Positions 1 to 14,080 of a stretch of DNA of 64,000 bases are shown here, piece after piece. This DNA is from Pogonophryne albipinna. Lineage: Eukaryota; Chordata; Actinopteri; Perciformes; Artedidraconidae. The stretch covers positions 12,535,112 through 12,599,111 of the forward strand of contig CM053253.1 in the NCBI GenBank assembly GCA_028583405.1, read 5' to 3'. How positions within the stretch are numbered: the stretch's first letter is position 1; every line of letters begins with the position of its first letter. Both the position numbers and the translations under genes were made by a program. The notes beneath the pieces were generated by a model. It saw only the letters and a program-made list of their open reading frames with translations, was not told the DNA's origin and searched no databases.

Positions 1-1604
1 AAAAGCTCCAGATAATTTATGTGTGACCGTTGGAGGTCTCTGCTCCAGAGACCCCTCACAGGTCGACCTTCGTATATACCCCCCCAGCCCGTCAGACATG
101 CGTCTGTGGTGACCACCTTCCGCGATAGGACAGCACCCATAGGCACGCCCCGTACTAGAAAAGTCGGGTGCAGCCAGTGGCGCAGTGCCATTACGCATTT
201 CATAGTGACCATCACTCTCCGCGCGCCATGACGCACGGGGTCCAGTCTGAGGGCAGCTACCCAGCGCTGAAACTCCCTCATGTGTAAGCGTCCCAGTCGT
301 ACCACCAGGATGGCTGACGCCATGAGCCCCAGTAACCGCAGACATGATCTGAAGAGAACATATTTGCGTGGCTGGAAATGAGCGAGGCAAGCCCTGAAGG
401 CTTTCACTCTCTCTGCTGACAGGCGGGCTGTAAAGGGCACCGAATTCAGGCGTAGGCCCAGGAAGAGTACAGTCTGGGCTGGGGACAACATGCTCTTTTC
501 TGTGTTTATTACGAAACCCAGGTCGAGCAGGTGTTTTACGAGGACATTCGTCTGCGTAATAGCCTCTTGCTCCGACTGTGCGAGAAGGAGCCAATCGTCC
601 AGATAAGTTGCCAGGCGAATACCCTGTTGTCTTAACGGGGCTATCGCGGCTTCCGTACACCGTACAAACACTCGTGGGCTGAGAGACAGACCGAAGGGAA
701 GTACTCTGTACTCGTAACAGACACCCTGAAAGGCGAACCTCAGATATTTCCTGTGTGGATAATATACTGGGATGTGGAAATACGCGTCTTTCAGGTCGAC
801 TGATGTGAACCAATCGTTTTGGCGCACGAGACGCAACAGAGATGTGTGAGTGAGCATTCTGAATTTGTATCTTTTGAGATATTTGTTCAGAGCCCTCAAA
901 TCTAGTATAGGCCGAATCCCGTTCCCTCCCCGTTTGGGAACGAGGAAATACTTGGAATAAAAGCCGCTCTGACTCTGTTCGGAGGGTATTATAGATATAG
1001 CCTTCTTGTCTAGTAGCGAGAGGATCTCTTGCTCTAGAATATGGGCCGACTCTCCCCGGGCTTGCGAATGCAGAATGCCCGAAAAGTGAGGGGGGGTGAC
1101 AGCGAATTGGAGTCTGTAACCCCGTGTTATTGTCTTGAAAACCCAAGCAGAATCTGTGAGCATCCTCCACTTTTCGCTTCTCAAAGCGAGTAGAGATGTC
1201 ACATCTCTGCCGTCTGCCCTCTGTGTCTTTATTTGTTGTGTTATGGGGCCCTCTAGTGTCTGAACACGGTGGTACCCCAGGTTGACAACCCCGATCGACA
1301 CTGTGCATGCGCGTGGCGGTGATGCCTTCACAGCCCCGTCCATCGTCCGCCTTTTGAGAGAGGTAGCAGCCACTCTTAGAAGGGGGGTAGACGTCAGACT
1401 GTTTATTGTTTTTATTGTCTTTCTTTTCATTTTTATTGACTGCGCCCTTGGCTTTAAGCCTGGAAACGACAGTGGAAAATGATTTATTAAAAGACAATAG
1501 TGATGACATGTGTTTGTGTGACTTAAACGAGCAGCGGAGCTTGCTGTCGTTGATGTTAAGTCCATTTCCCTCATGGCGCGAACTTGAGGATGACGTTCTG
1601 ACAT
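1..1604 (-). CDS. DIRS-type reverse transcriptase / RNase H, 3'-partial
   Basis: This frame encodes the polymerase that copies the retrotransposon RNA, followed by RNase H. It is open from an upstream TGA at 1737-1739 to position 1; the first in-frame ATG is at 1604 and a later one is at 1430. From N to C terminus I read LVPKRGGNGIRPILDLR (about 880-935), FTSVDLKDAYFHIPV (about 765-812, catalytic Asp block), LPFGLSLSPRVF (about 665-705), YLDDWLL (about 588-606, the catalytic DD pair), FLGLRLN (about 440-460) and an RNase H-like TTDACLTGWGG (about 80-110, Asp codon at 102-104). No stop or frameshift is visible across 534 codons, so this part looks recently active or well preserved. The rest of RNase H and any recombinase lie beyond the window. 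The true start is uncertain because the frame overlaps gag throughout. Confidence 0.88.
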   Translation of the reverse strand, partial: MSERHPQVRAMREMDLTSTTASSAARLSHTNTCHHYCLLINHFPLSFPGLKPRAQSIKMKRKTIKTINSLTSTPLLRVAATSLKRRTMDGAVKASPPRACTVSIGVVNLGYHRVQTLEGPITQQIKTQRADGRDVTSLLALRSEKWRMLTDSAWVFKTITRGYRLQFAVTPPHFSGILHSQARGESAHILEQEILSLLDKKAISIIPSEQSQSGFYSKYFLVPKRGGNGIRPILDLRALNKYLKRYKFRMLTHTSLLRLVRQNDWFTSVDLKDAYFHIPVYYPHRKYLRFAFQGVCYEYRVLPFGLSLSPRVFVRCTEAAIAPLRQQGIRLATYLDDWLLLAQSEQEAITQTNVLVKHLLDLGFVINTEKSMLSPAQTVLFLGLRLNSVPFTARLSAERVKAFRACLAHFQPRKYVLFRSCLRLLGLMASAILVVRLGRLHMREFQRWVAALRLDPVRHGARRVMVTMKCVMALRHWLHPTFLVRGVPMGAVLSRKVVTTDACLTGWGGIYEGRPVRGLWSRDLQRSHINYLEL

Positions 1605-3243
1605 CACTCGAGGCGGCGGGAAGATGGGGGCATGGTTGCACCCCGGAAACACATGAGCATCTAACACTGGAACGTGTTCTGGAGCTGGAGAACAGGGAAC
1701 TTCCAGCTCCTTTATCGAGGAGAGGAGAGGAGGCTGTCAGGCCGCCCTCTTCTTCTTCCTCGTCTGGTGGCTGAAAGTCTGGGCCGGCTGTGCCTGAGCG
1801 GCTGCTGCCGGAACCGGAGACTTTCTTGGCCAGCTCGTCCTCGCCTCGTGTCTTCTTCGAAGCTAGAGCGGAGCCAAATATGCCCTCGGGAACAATAGGC
1901 ATGTCCAAGACGTCCTCTTTTTCCCGGTCTGGAAGGTTCGTCAGGGTAAGCCACCTGGCTCTCTCCTGTACCACCATTATCCCCAGTGCTTTGCCCGTGG
2001 CTTGGACTGCACAGCGCTGCACACGGAGGCAAATGTCCGTGATCGCTGCGATTTCGTCCCACACGGCAGGCTCAGGTTTGATCGTCATGTCCTCGCAGAG
2101 CTCCGCCTGGTAGGCGGTCAGCAGCGAGGAGACGTTGAGCGCCCTGGCGGACAAAGCTGCGGCTTTATAGGCTCGTTCGGTCATTGCTGACTGGAAGCGG
2201 TCTGCCTTTGCCGGTAGCGTGGGGTTCCTGCTCGGTGCCGAAGCCAGCCGCGGTTGGAGGTGGGCTGCCACCAGCGGTTCCATGGGCGGCATGCGGAGCA
2301 GGCCGAGCTTCTCCATGTCGACACAGTCCAAAGAGGAGGCACCCTGGATTGGGGCCTTGTTGCTGAAAGGGCGGTCTCTCCACGAGACCGACACCTCGTC
2401 CAGCATCTCTGGAAAGACTGGGAGAAGCTGCTTCCTCATCCTCGCTGCTTGGGGCAAGTTCTTCCCCTCATAGCGAGATCTGGAGGTCTCCTTGGCCACT
2501 TCAGGCCAGGGGATGTCCAGCCTGGACGCAGCACGTTGGCACACGGTCTGCAAGTCCATACTGAGGCAGGGCGAAGCTGGTGTGCTTTTGCCCGGGGGAG
2601 CGGACATCGCCTCCGGCTTGGCAGCCTGGGCAGATGAAACGAAGATGTCATCTTCGTGCTCATCCGAGTCGGATAAGAGGAGCTCAGAGGCATCCTCTTC
2701 ATCCTCCTCCATATAATGCAGCTGTAGGACATCCTCCGCGGGTGGAACCACGGTGAGGTCCAGTTGGGAGCCCCAGCTTGACACAGCGCGGGGCTCCGCT
2801 CTCGCGGCTCTTGCCGCCACCGGGCCCCAGCCTGACACAGCGCGGGGCTCCGATTCCGCGGCTACCGCCGTTGTTGAGCCCCAGCCTGACACAGCGCGGG
2901 GCTCAATCTCCGTGGCGGTCGCCACCATGTCCCGATTGCCGGCCGGCGAATCAACGGACATGAAGGGGTCCCGTCCCGACAGGCTAGCTTGGCGCGCTAG
3001 CCGTCGGCGGAGGCTCTTGATGGTGAAGCGGGCACAATGCCCGCACGAACCAGGGGTATTGATAGCTTCCTGGGCGTGTTCCAGCCCAAGGTAGGACGAG
3101 CAGACCTGGTGTGAGTCCGTGCCCGAGATCCTAAACCCGCAGAGCCGAGCCTCCGAGCCGAGCCTCCGAGCCTCCGACTCCTCTGATGTGAGGGAGAGAA
3201 GGGTCCATCCTCGTTTGCCGGGGTGTCGGCGCGGAGGGACAAG
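1..3243 (-). CDS. DIRS gag-like open frame, frameshifted near its start, 3'-partial
   Basis: This is the presumed structural (Gag) protein of the DIRS element. The frame is open from just after a TAG at 3244-3246 to position 1, about 1080 codons without a stop. The Gag-like portion spans roughly 3180-1450. It begins with a Cys/His cluster, CGFRISGTDSHQVC then GLEHAQ then CGHCARF (about 3140-3020), which resembles the N-terminal finger I know from fish DIRS Gags. Then come an 18-residue tandem repeat (2929-2768), an acidic stretch EDASELLLSDSDEHEDD (about 2645-2700), a long alpha-helical-looking middle and a DEEEEEGG tract near 1740-1760. There is no ATG in this frame before 2961. An ATG at 3208 sits in another frame and is separated from this one by a 13-bp tandem duplication (3142-3167). 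The stretch 1-1604 is shared with the RT frame, so where Gag really ends is unknown. Confidence 0.75.
2768..2929 (-). repeat. 54-bp tandem repeat x3 inside gag
   Basis: Three copies start at 2768, 2822 and 2876, exactly 54 bp apart. Each begins with a near-identical 29-nt core (gccccagc, t or c, tgacacagcgcggggctc) and continues with a more diverged GC-rich half. Because 54 is a multiple of three the array adds 18-residue units containing EPRAVSGW without shifting the frame. The core is more conserved than the second half. Confidence 0.9.
3142..3175. repeat. 13-bp exact tandem duplication plus partial third copy
   Basis: The unit gagccgagcctcc occurs at 3142-3154 and 3155-3167, followed by the partial copy gagcctcc at 3168-3175. 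The unit length is not a multiple of three, so a gain or loss changes the reading frame of gag on the minus strand. Confidence 0.92.
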
Positions 3244-3540
3244 CTAGTAACAGGTATGTTACCGAAAAAAATCCAACCTTATCGTTATTCCGAAAGGAAA
3301 AAACGACGGGGTAGATTTTTCTTTAAAAAATATTAACTGGTGTGTTAATATCTTTCTTATCTCCGTCTCCTCTGGTGTGAGGGAGATAAGAGTCCGTCCC
3401 TGCTCGCCGTGGTGTCGGTGCGGAGGGATAAACTAGCAACAGGTATGTTACTGTTTGAGAAAAAAATCTAACCTTACCGTTATTTCGAAAGAAAAAACGG
3501 CGGGGCAGATTACAATATTAACTGGTGTGTTAATATTTGT
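3171..3540. repeat. Tandem duplication of the DIRS leader, about 185-189 bp unit
   Basis: Copy A (about 3171-3355) and copy B (about 3360-3540) align along their length. Shared landmarks are tgtgagggaga, the gtcgg(c/t)gcggaggga segment, caggtatgtta, a run of A followed by atc(c/t)aacctta, and tattaactggtgtgttaatat. The offset between matching landmarks is 189 bp at the start and about 185 bp at the end. Each copy contains a short inverted repeat, aatattaac and gttaatat around tggtgt. On the minus strand the duplicate lies upstream of gag, so it duplicates 5' untranslated leader and the codons around the presumed start. Confidence 0.88.
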
Positions 3541-3699
3541 TCAATTCTTCTGCAAAGCAAACAAAGTAACCGGCAAGCGCCCGTCGACCGAATGTTAGCT
3601 TGGGTTCAGTCTGTGGACCGTTAAGCTATCCCGGCTACTGATATTCGAGATGTGCTCTGAAGCGAGAAGAGGTGTTTGAATGACGCTGCGACGTAGCAC

Positions 3700-3845
3700 A
3701 AGCTACTTAAAGGGTGGGTGGATTCCCTGACGTAGACGTCAAGATCACCAGCCAATCAGGATTGGCGTAATGAGATTGATGCTTCTGTTTGCATACGCGT
3801 TGAGGCGCATCCCATAGTGAGACATCGAACGGAGTGTTATGAATG
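3700..3845 (-). promoter_or_regulatory. Presumed DIRS promoter and 5' terminal region
   Basis: Read on the minus strand, this region upstream of the leader contains two CCAAT-box type motifs (ATTGG; + strand attgg at 3770-3774 and its complement ccaat at 3752-3756) and a pair of CRE-like cores (tgacgtctacgtca, about 3729-3742). A ctttaag stretch follows near 3710. The distal part, tgtctcactatggga on the minus strand (about 3811-3825), resembles the terminal sequence I recall from fish DIRS elements. The function is inferred from position and motifs only. Confidence 0.5.
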
Positions 3846-5589
3846 AGAACTAATATTCTAGAGTAACCCTAAGGCTGCAGATTGGCCCTTGACACTGCAG
3901 CATTTATCCGTCTATAAAGCGAAACAGGCACTGTACAGTAATACTATTGGTCAAACTGCATGATTAAATAGAGCCAGTCAAGCCTCGGGACCAACACGCT
4001 TTTTAAAGCACACTGGCCAGAATTTCCTTTCTTCTCCTTCTCCCTATCTGTCTATTGTCTTTTTTAGCACATCAGAGGAAGAGGCAAAGAGCGAGGGTAT
4101 TAAAAAAGCCCTCCTTTCCTTCTCTGGGCCTGGGAGAATGTTGAGAAGCAGATAAGTTGTCTCGCACTGAATCTGAGAATGATCAAAAACAAAGTGAATC
4201 CTGTGGCCGCCGAGGGAACAAGCTCCAGTTAGGGAGTGGGGGGTAAGGAAGGGAAGGGGGAGACAGAGGAGACAGACTAGGGGAGCAGCCACACTCAGAA
4301 GTGAAGAGGGTTTGCTCATCTCTGGGGTAGAAAGGGAAGAGAAGCTGCAGACAGATTGGCAAACAGGGCTTTTTTCTCTTCTCCAAGCTAGGACTTAGAC
4401 AGAAAGACAGGTCCTCTCTGCCCATTGGACGGTTTATGAACTATGTAGCAGAGTGTTGGTGGTCTTGCATGGTGATTGGCTTATTGTTGGCCTCACTGCA
4501 CAGCGGAGATAATTAATGTTTTATTTCCCTCCTATGAACTGGGTTTTGGGAGAAGTTAGTCACACACAATTGAATATTGCACATGCATAGAGTTTCACAC
4601 ATGCACACGCACATGCACGCACATACATTGTTGACTCTCTCCAGAGGCGTGAGGCAGGGCCCTGGTCTGGGGGGGGGGGGGCGATTATCCTAAGCACAGA
4701 AATGAAAGGATTACAAAGCGATGGTGTAATCCAGCTGTCAATCACACCTCATTAGCAAACATAGGTTTCACAGCCAGGGAAAGAAAATGAAGGAGGAGAG
4801 GGGCATGGGGTGGATCAGGGGAAACACGCCAGGGAGAGAGATGGTTGGAGCTGGAAGGAAGGAATGACAAGGATATAAGAGAGTTGGAGGCAGGGGGAAC
4901 CGAAAAGAGAAGGGGAGGAGGAGTATGTAACAGCCTCGCTATTCTGCTCAGGGGGCTCTGCGGAGAGTTTTTATTAAGCTTTCATCTGCCTTTCCTTTCC
5001 TCCTTCACCTACCTCTGCTTCCCCACCCCGGCAGCACTAACAAAAGCAGATGCACAGAGCTCTAGCCATGTCAGTCACGTCTCAAACCCACAGTTCTGCT
5101 TGTAATTCCCAGATTAATTAAGCACAGTGATTTGTTAATTTAATTGTAGGTGTTGGGTCGTTTTTTTTCACCCCCCCCCCCCTGCCGCTTTCTTCTGCCG
5201 CTTGCTCTCTCTCTCTCATCCTCTTGGCAGGCTAATTTGCCCTGCAGCTTTGAGGAGAGGAAATGAAAGGTATAGCAGAGGAAGCCTTCAGATGGTTTAT
5301 TAAGAATTGATTTGCCATGGTGGAAGAGAGACAGAGGGAGACACACGCTGACGTGCCTCCCAGGCAGACACCCCCGGGCTGTAGGCGGGGGAAGAAAGCA
5401 ACATTGGGAGACTAAGAGAGGGCATGGGAGCAATAGAGATTATTGCGATATTGCCTGTGTTACTGGGTACATTTATAACCATTTTTGACAAACCAACATC
5501 CTCTAACAAAATCTGGATCTACTGAACTCTCAGCAGTGTTGATCTTTAAGCTTCTGGCCCACATGATAACATATTTGAAAGTGTTTTTT
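3846..5589. other. AT-rich intergenic or intronic DNA, no gene seen
   Basis: No convincing exon or RNA gene is visible. It contains a 12-G run at about 4670-4682, purine-rich tracts (4240-4290, 4790-4930), an 11-C run near 5172, and a TAATTA-type cluster at 5110-5152 (attaattaa, gttaatttaatt) that could bind homeodomain proteins. Confidence 0.7.
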
Positions 5590-5753
5590 TAGGGTACATT
5601 TAAAGACGCAGTTGTTTATTTTATTATCTTTTCTTTTTAATGACTGATTTTAAATGCCATTTTCTTAATGTCTTTCATTTTTTGTAAAGCACTTTGAATT
5701 GCCTTGTGTTGAAAAGTGCTATATAAATAAACTTGCCTTGCCTTGCCTTGCAG
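5590..5753 (+). mobile_element. 3' tail of an L2-like LINE with TTGCC tail repeat
   Basis: The stretch ending in tttgtaaagcactttgaatt, then gccttgtgttgaaaagtgct and atataaataa, followed by repeats of cttgc (5731-5751), is a familiar teleost LINE 3' end. Such LINEs have a 3' stem region followed by a short tandem tail. Only the last 100-160 bp are present, as expected for a 5'-truncated insertion. Assignment to the L2 clade is from memory of the tail sequence. The 5' boundary is approximate. Confidence 0.7.
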
Positions 5754-8972
<3,219 letters not shown>

Positions 8973-9487
8973 AACATGTACAAGCCTGCTTTCTTTCGTA
9001 ACCACTGAATGTTTGGACAGAGAACACCAGAGCACTCAGGAAATTCAGAACAGGCTCATAGTAAATCCTTTTTTTTCTTCATCTGTTTGCTGTCAGATTT
9101 ATCTCGAAAATGAACACATAAAACCCAGCTCCATCAGTCTAGCAGCTTTCGGGAAATGTTCTAAATATTTAACTTAATTTAGATACCAGAGCACAGAGGT
9201 AATTGTGTTGGAGAACTTGCTGTGAAACTTTTTCAATAATGGAAGTCCATCAGTTCAGCCACTTAAGATAGCGCTTAATGAATTAAACAGGCCCTGGATG
9301 TGTGACCTGAGGTGGAAGACAAAGAGGTTGTATATATTACACCTATCTGATGGAACGTCTGCACATTAAGCATAAGGTATTCTCATGTCATCATCAGGGG
9401 AAAAGGGATTTGCTTATCTTGGACTTGGAGGATACGGCTCCTTTTCTATTTGTCACCTATTACTGGGCCAGAGAAAACTTGTTGAAC
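8973..9487. other. Unique AT-rich DNA
   Basis: No gene, hairpin or recognisable repeat was seen between the GT array and the following MITE. Confidence 0.6.
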
Positions 9488-9935
9488 TTACAGGTCACCT
9501 ATTATGCTAAATGCACTTTTTGATATCATTTATACCCAAATATGTGTCCACGGTGTGTAAGGAGTGTCTTTTCCTCCTTACCCACATCTCTAAAAACGGA
9601 GGTACAACGGAGCTGATCCAGATTTGCTGCGGTCATGAAAACATTATTAAAATGTTTAGCTGAGTTTCTGCCGGTAGAGTAAACAGCCTTCTCTTCACAG
9701 AGCTCACCGTTTACATGCAGACCCTTCAAAGGGGCGTGGCCAGCAGCTCGTTTAAATTTAAAGGGCCAGACCCAAAATCAGCTCTTTTGTAACAGGGCTG
9801 AAATAAAGGGGTATGAGGCATGGCTACAATGGCTGATCTGTTTGGTATTTTGAGCAAAACACTTCAGAGACATGTTTTTTATAGATATGGCCCAATAATA
9901 TATTGTTAAAATATAGCAAAATAGATGAGCTTTAA
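9488..9935. mobile_element. MITE with TTAA-like ends, about 448 bp
   Basis: The left end ttacaggtcacctattatgc and the inverted right end (ttaaagctcatctattttgc when read on the minus strand) match at 19 of 24 positions, giving diverged terminal inverted repeats. The aggtcacctattatgc terminus is one I recognise from an abundant fish MITE family. The flanking TTAC and TTAA suggest an original TTAA target duplication, as made by Kolobok and piggyBac transposons. There is no transposase. An internal gtttaaatttaaag palindrome lies near 9751. Confidence 0.65.
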
Positions 9936-12900
9936 AATGTGAGTCCATGAAAGTAATACAACTTGTTTACAACATAATGATAATCCCAATTAATGTAGTT
10001 GCTGCAGAGAAGAATAACTGCTAATACACACCAGGATCAATGCAAGTCACACTTTCAACATCACACCCCTCTCCATATTTGCTATGTCCCCTTATGTCTG
10101 CCCTACTACATCCTCCCCCCCCCCCTCCCAGCCACCTCAGTCCTTTACTGTGGCAAGTGGAGGCTCTTATCATTGATTTTCTCTTTCCTCTCCTCCCCTC
10201 TGTTCACTCACTGCAGCGCCTCCCAACGTATCTGGCTCTGACAGAACAATGCTGCAGTCGGAGGGCACTCAAGGACAGATTAGATTGTTTTTGGATTCTC
10301 ATTCCTCATGTTTTCATACTTTTTGGTCTATGTGTTCCTATTCCGTACCACATTCCTACTTTACTGATGTTGTATTTCCACCTCTATCACCTGAAGTCAC
10401 AAGAACTTCTAGTCTACTTCTGCTTCTTGGTGCTGGAGAATAATCTCTACTTTGATGTTGTCTAATTAGTTTAAAACATAGTTAAGGTTAACATGCGTGT
10501 CAGTCTATTTGTGTGTGTGTGCTCCTGCACAGTGCTCAGTGTTTGTGGTGGCAGCGCCTCCTCTGTCTGAGCCGTGGTAATTACTGTGCTTCATTGCCTC
10601 TAAAGAAGGCAATGAAGCTGAACTCATTGTCTCTCTCTACATGGAAGTCAACAATTGTGTCAATTCCCCAGCGACATCGCAGCCACTGCTAAACCAGCTT
10701 CCTGCATTTTTTATAATTCTCAATGTGTCTCAGTTTGTCTTTTGTCTCTCCCTCTTTCTTTCTTTCTCTCTGCTGCGGTCTCTTTTTGTGTTTATTTGTG
10801 TGGTTATTGTTTCCACATCCCATTGAGTTCTACCCGGGGTAATTGAGCTTAAGAGTGTTGTTATTTAATTTCCATGTATGTATTACTGTATTTAATTTGA
10901 ATCATGCAGTCTATTTAATGTTGCTAACAGCATATTAATCTACTTTCCAGACAACAGCTAGAAGGCATCTCGGAGTGTGATGTTTTTTTCCAAATGCATT
11001 TAAAACTTTTAGTGATATTTCTTTGCAGACTTGAATTGCCAACAACAAGTTTTGTGTCTGTTTATATCTTTAAAAAAAAAAAGTTCTCCCTTTGGCTGTG
11101 TTTACGGTAACTGTGTTTACGGTAACTGTGTCCTGTTGCGGCTGAACTGGAGAAGAAATGTTACCGTTAACTTTGCTGAAACTGAAACCACTGTGACCAC
11201 ACTGGCAACTTAATGGGACATTGTCAGTTGTCTTCAATCCAATACTCCCTTTGATAATGTTTAACCTTCACACTGCACTGCAGAGCACATTTAATGGTGA
11301 ATAGGTTAGCCTCAAATGAATTCAACCTCATTGGCGTGTGCGAGAGGAGGGTGAAGGGAGAGGGGTTGGAGTGTGTCTCATAAAAAGGAGGTTAGTTGCA
11401 TGGAATGGGATAATGGGATGGTGAACCAAAGCCATATATGCTGCTGGATGTTATTTACTGTAGATGGTGGTGGCTTGGGTTAGCTAATTGCTGTTCAGGA
11501 TAGGAGGAGATAAGATGGGAAGCAATGGATGGCCTCCGAGCACTCGCATGGAAATTGTCTCCAACTGATTATGCCCTTTCTGAATATGGAGGAAAACCCA
11601 GCAAGCGATATGTTGCCATGGCAAAACACACTAGTCAACAATAGTCATTAACTTCTCCTACCTTCTTTTATATTAAAAATATTCAGTTAATTAACATATC
11701 AGAATGTATGAGAGCGATAAGGAGGAGGATGAGGGTATTTAAGGCAATTAATACTTAACAGAAGGTTGTAGGGGAATTCAAATGTAAACCAATAGTCTAC
11801 ACAATGCATGTAACTAGTAATACAATGGAAAGAAACACAGAGAGTTACAGTGGAAGGGAGCAAGGTATGGATTGGATCAGCTAGTACAATGCAGATGTCG
11901 TTAATGCAATTCTATTGTCCAACAAATTGGCGAGAGCATACTTAAGCCCACTAAAACAGCGCATATGCAATTAGTGCAGAGACAGAGAGAAAGTGAGAAA
12001 GTGCTTTGCATGCCAGCCGCATGCTGCGCGAGTCTTTCGGCACCAGTTAGCTTCTGTTGCCATGTTTAGAGTGTATAAATTGGTCTGCAAGTCGTGTTGG
12101 CTCACAAACTGTCCTCCTCAGTGTCCATTTATTTTCATCGTTAGGGCTCCTAATAGGCCAACTGTGGCATCTATCTTAAATAGCTTGCTTTACAGAGGTT
12201 TACTTTAAGCTAAGTAAAAAGATTTTTCACCTTTTAAGCGGTCTATTTAACCTCAAGTATGCATAACGCCCTGGACGGCCCTTTACCAGCTAATAGTACT
12301 GAGAATAGAGCTTACAGGAAAAGTAATAGGAGACTGAGACTCTCTATACTTCTTCGACTCTTTAGCCTGGAAAATTGGCAGAAGGACGGAGACATTTTCT
12401 TTCGCTGTAAAAATAGATCTGTAAGGGAAAGATTAGGATGGGGTTGTTATCTCACTGAGGAAGGTAGATAATTTGTGTTGTTCTCCATGTGGATATGCTT
12501 TTGTTTACTATGGCCTTTTACCCGTAAATGTCACACAAAGCACTCGGGCATCGAGGGCCACTCTCAGGGCAGGGCCGCAGGCTGCAGCAACCTAGATGAA
12601 GCCAGTGCACAGATGCAAAAAACACCCACACATATGCACTTTTACACACGTGCATACATGGATACACTGACAATAACAGCAAATTACAAGGGCAACGTTT
12701 GTGTGATGCAATGTGTACAAAGTCTACCATAAAACTTAGGTGGACGAATGCTTAAAAGAGGTTAAAAATAACGTTCATGTTGCTGTCATACAAAACTTTT
12801 CCTTCTCATGTATTCCTGCTTTGTTCAATCTGTTGAGAAGCAATTCTTTACCAGTGATCTTTTTTTCCAAAAGCAGTGGCTTAAGTGAGACAAAGATTGT

Positions 12901-14080
12901 ACTTCATTGTCTCACATGACATTTGATTTATTTTTCCGTTTGTATTTTTTGCGCTGTGAGTCTCAGGGGGGAGAAGGGAATTGCCTGCTGAACTAGGCCA
13001 GTGGAGACACTGACATTTAGACTCAAAGGCTAATGGGATGCCTGAGTCTGTCCTGCCCTGGCTCTTTGTTGGAGTTCTCAGATCAGGACTGACTAGCCCA
13101 AGCTCCTCTTCCAGACCATCTGGAGCCTTAATAAAAACACTGTAGTCGCAGCCGCTTTCAAATGTGAAACTTTTTCACCCATTCTCCCCGTCTGGCTGGG
13201 AGTCGCTGAAGTCAGTATGGCTGTCTGTCTCTCTGGTGGCTGCAGCTGAAGACTCAACTCGTCTCACACTGAGATAGGGCCGTGGGGAGGCCACATAAGA
13301 GAATCTCGTTGTCTCTCCTCTAATGGAGGCCAGGGACTCATGGAGCTCTGCCCTTACAGTGGTGAAGCAAGGCCTTCCTCAGAACGGTCATTTATTCTGT
13401 CTAAAGGCTCATTTATTCTATCCCAAGGCTATGTTGTGAAAAACATCTCTAATGATGATAGTAATACCCAGTGGGTTAAGATGTTGAAACGATCTTTCAT
13501 CTCCCCTGAGATGTCTTAGCGTGACCTATTCTTTGACCCTCAGGGCCAAAGCTGCCTATTGGAGCCAGAAGACTCATTTGACATAGCTCAAAGGCTCTCT
13601 TAACCCCTGCAGAAAACTCATACATCACCAATGTACATCCACAGAATACTTTATTATAAAAAGCACTTAAATACTTTTCTGCTACAGACATTTTGACAAT
13701 GTATCCGTAATGGATACACTGGCCAAAGTTTACAAAGAAAATCCAACAACATAATACAAAAGTTCAGCATTATTGTTTCAATCATATACTTATAAAGCAC
13801 TTAAACCTGTCAGCTTCCTGTGCCGCTGCTGTATTTTAATGTCTACAGTATAGGCGAACATTTGGCAGCTCCATCAGAGCAGTTGATTGGTGTGTTTTAC
13901 TCATTCCTTTCCACCGCCTCCCTAGACATCTGGGGATTGAGTTGATGACTCTCTGATTCTTATAGAAGGCTGTTCTAACCTTCAGGTCATTTGTATGTGA
14001 AAGGACACCTGGTAAAGGAGCGTTGTTAAATGTTAGATTTAAGTGTTCTCTGTGCTAATGGAATTGCTCTTCTCCCTAAA
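9936..14080. other. Non-coding DNA without a recognised gene
   Basis: I see no exon with convincing splice sites. Noted items are a C-run at about 10116-10127, a pyrimidine-rich block at 10730-10790, a 15-bp tandem duplication gtgtttacggtaact at 11098-11127, and short chance open frames around 12000-12470. Confidence 0.65.
11098..11127. repeat. 15-bp exact tandem duplication
   Basis: The unit gtgtttacggtaact occurs twice in direct succession (11098-11112 and 11113-11127). Confidence 0.95.

Larger units (their letters stand above)
1..3845 (-). mobile_element. DIRS-like retrotransposon, 5' part, truncated by window edge
   Basis: This element is read on the minus strand. In order from its 5' end it shows a terminal and promoter region (about 3550-3845), a duplicated leader (about 3171-3540), a gag-like frame and an overlapping reverse transcriptase/RNase H frame that runs off position 1. 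The RT carries the DIRS-style signatures FTSVDLKDAYFHIPV, LPFGLSLSPRVF and YLDDWLL. The DIRS order places a tyrosine recombinase and often a methyltransferase-like domain further downstream, so these should lie left of the window. The block is GC-richer than the AT-rich flank, and composition changes near 3830-3850, where I place the approximate 5' terminus. The exact end and the split or inverted terminal repeats typical of DIRS cannot be verified because the other end is missing. Confidence 0.88.

Noticed and set aside
2997..3242. 81-codon minus-strand frame at the gag start
   Set aside because: It begins at TTG, not ATG, and is an overlapping frame of the gag region; the Cys/His cluster lies in a different frame.
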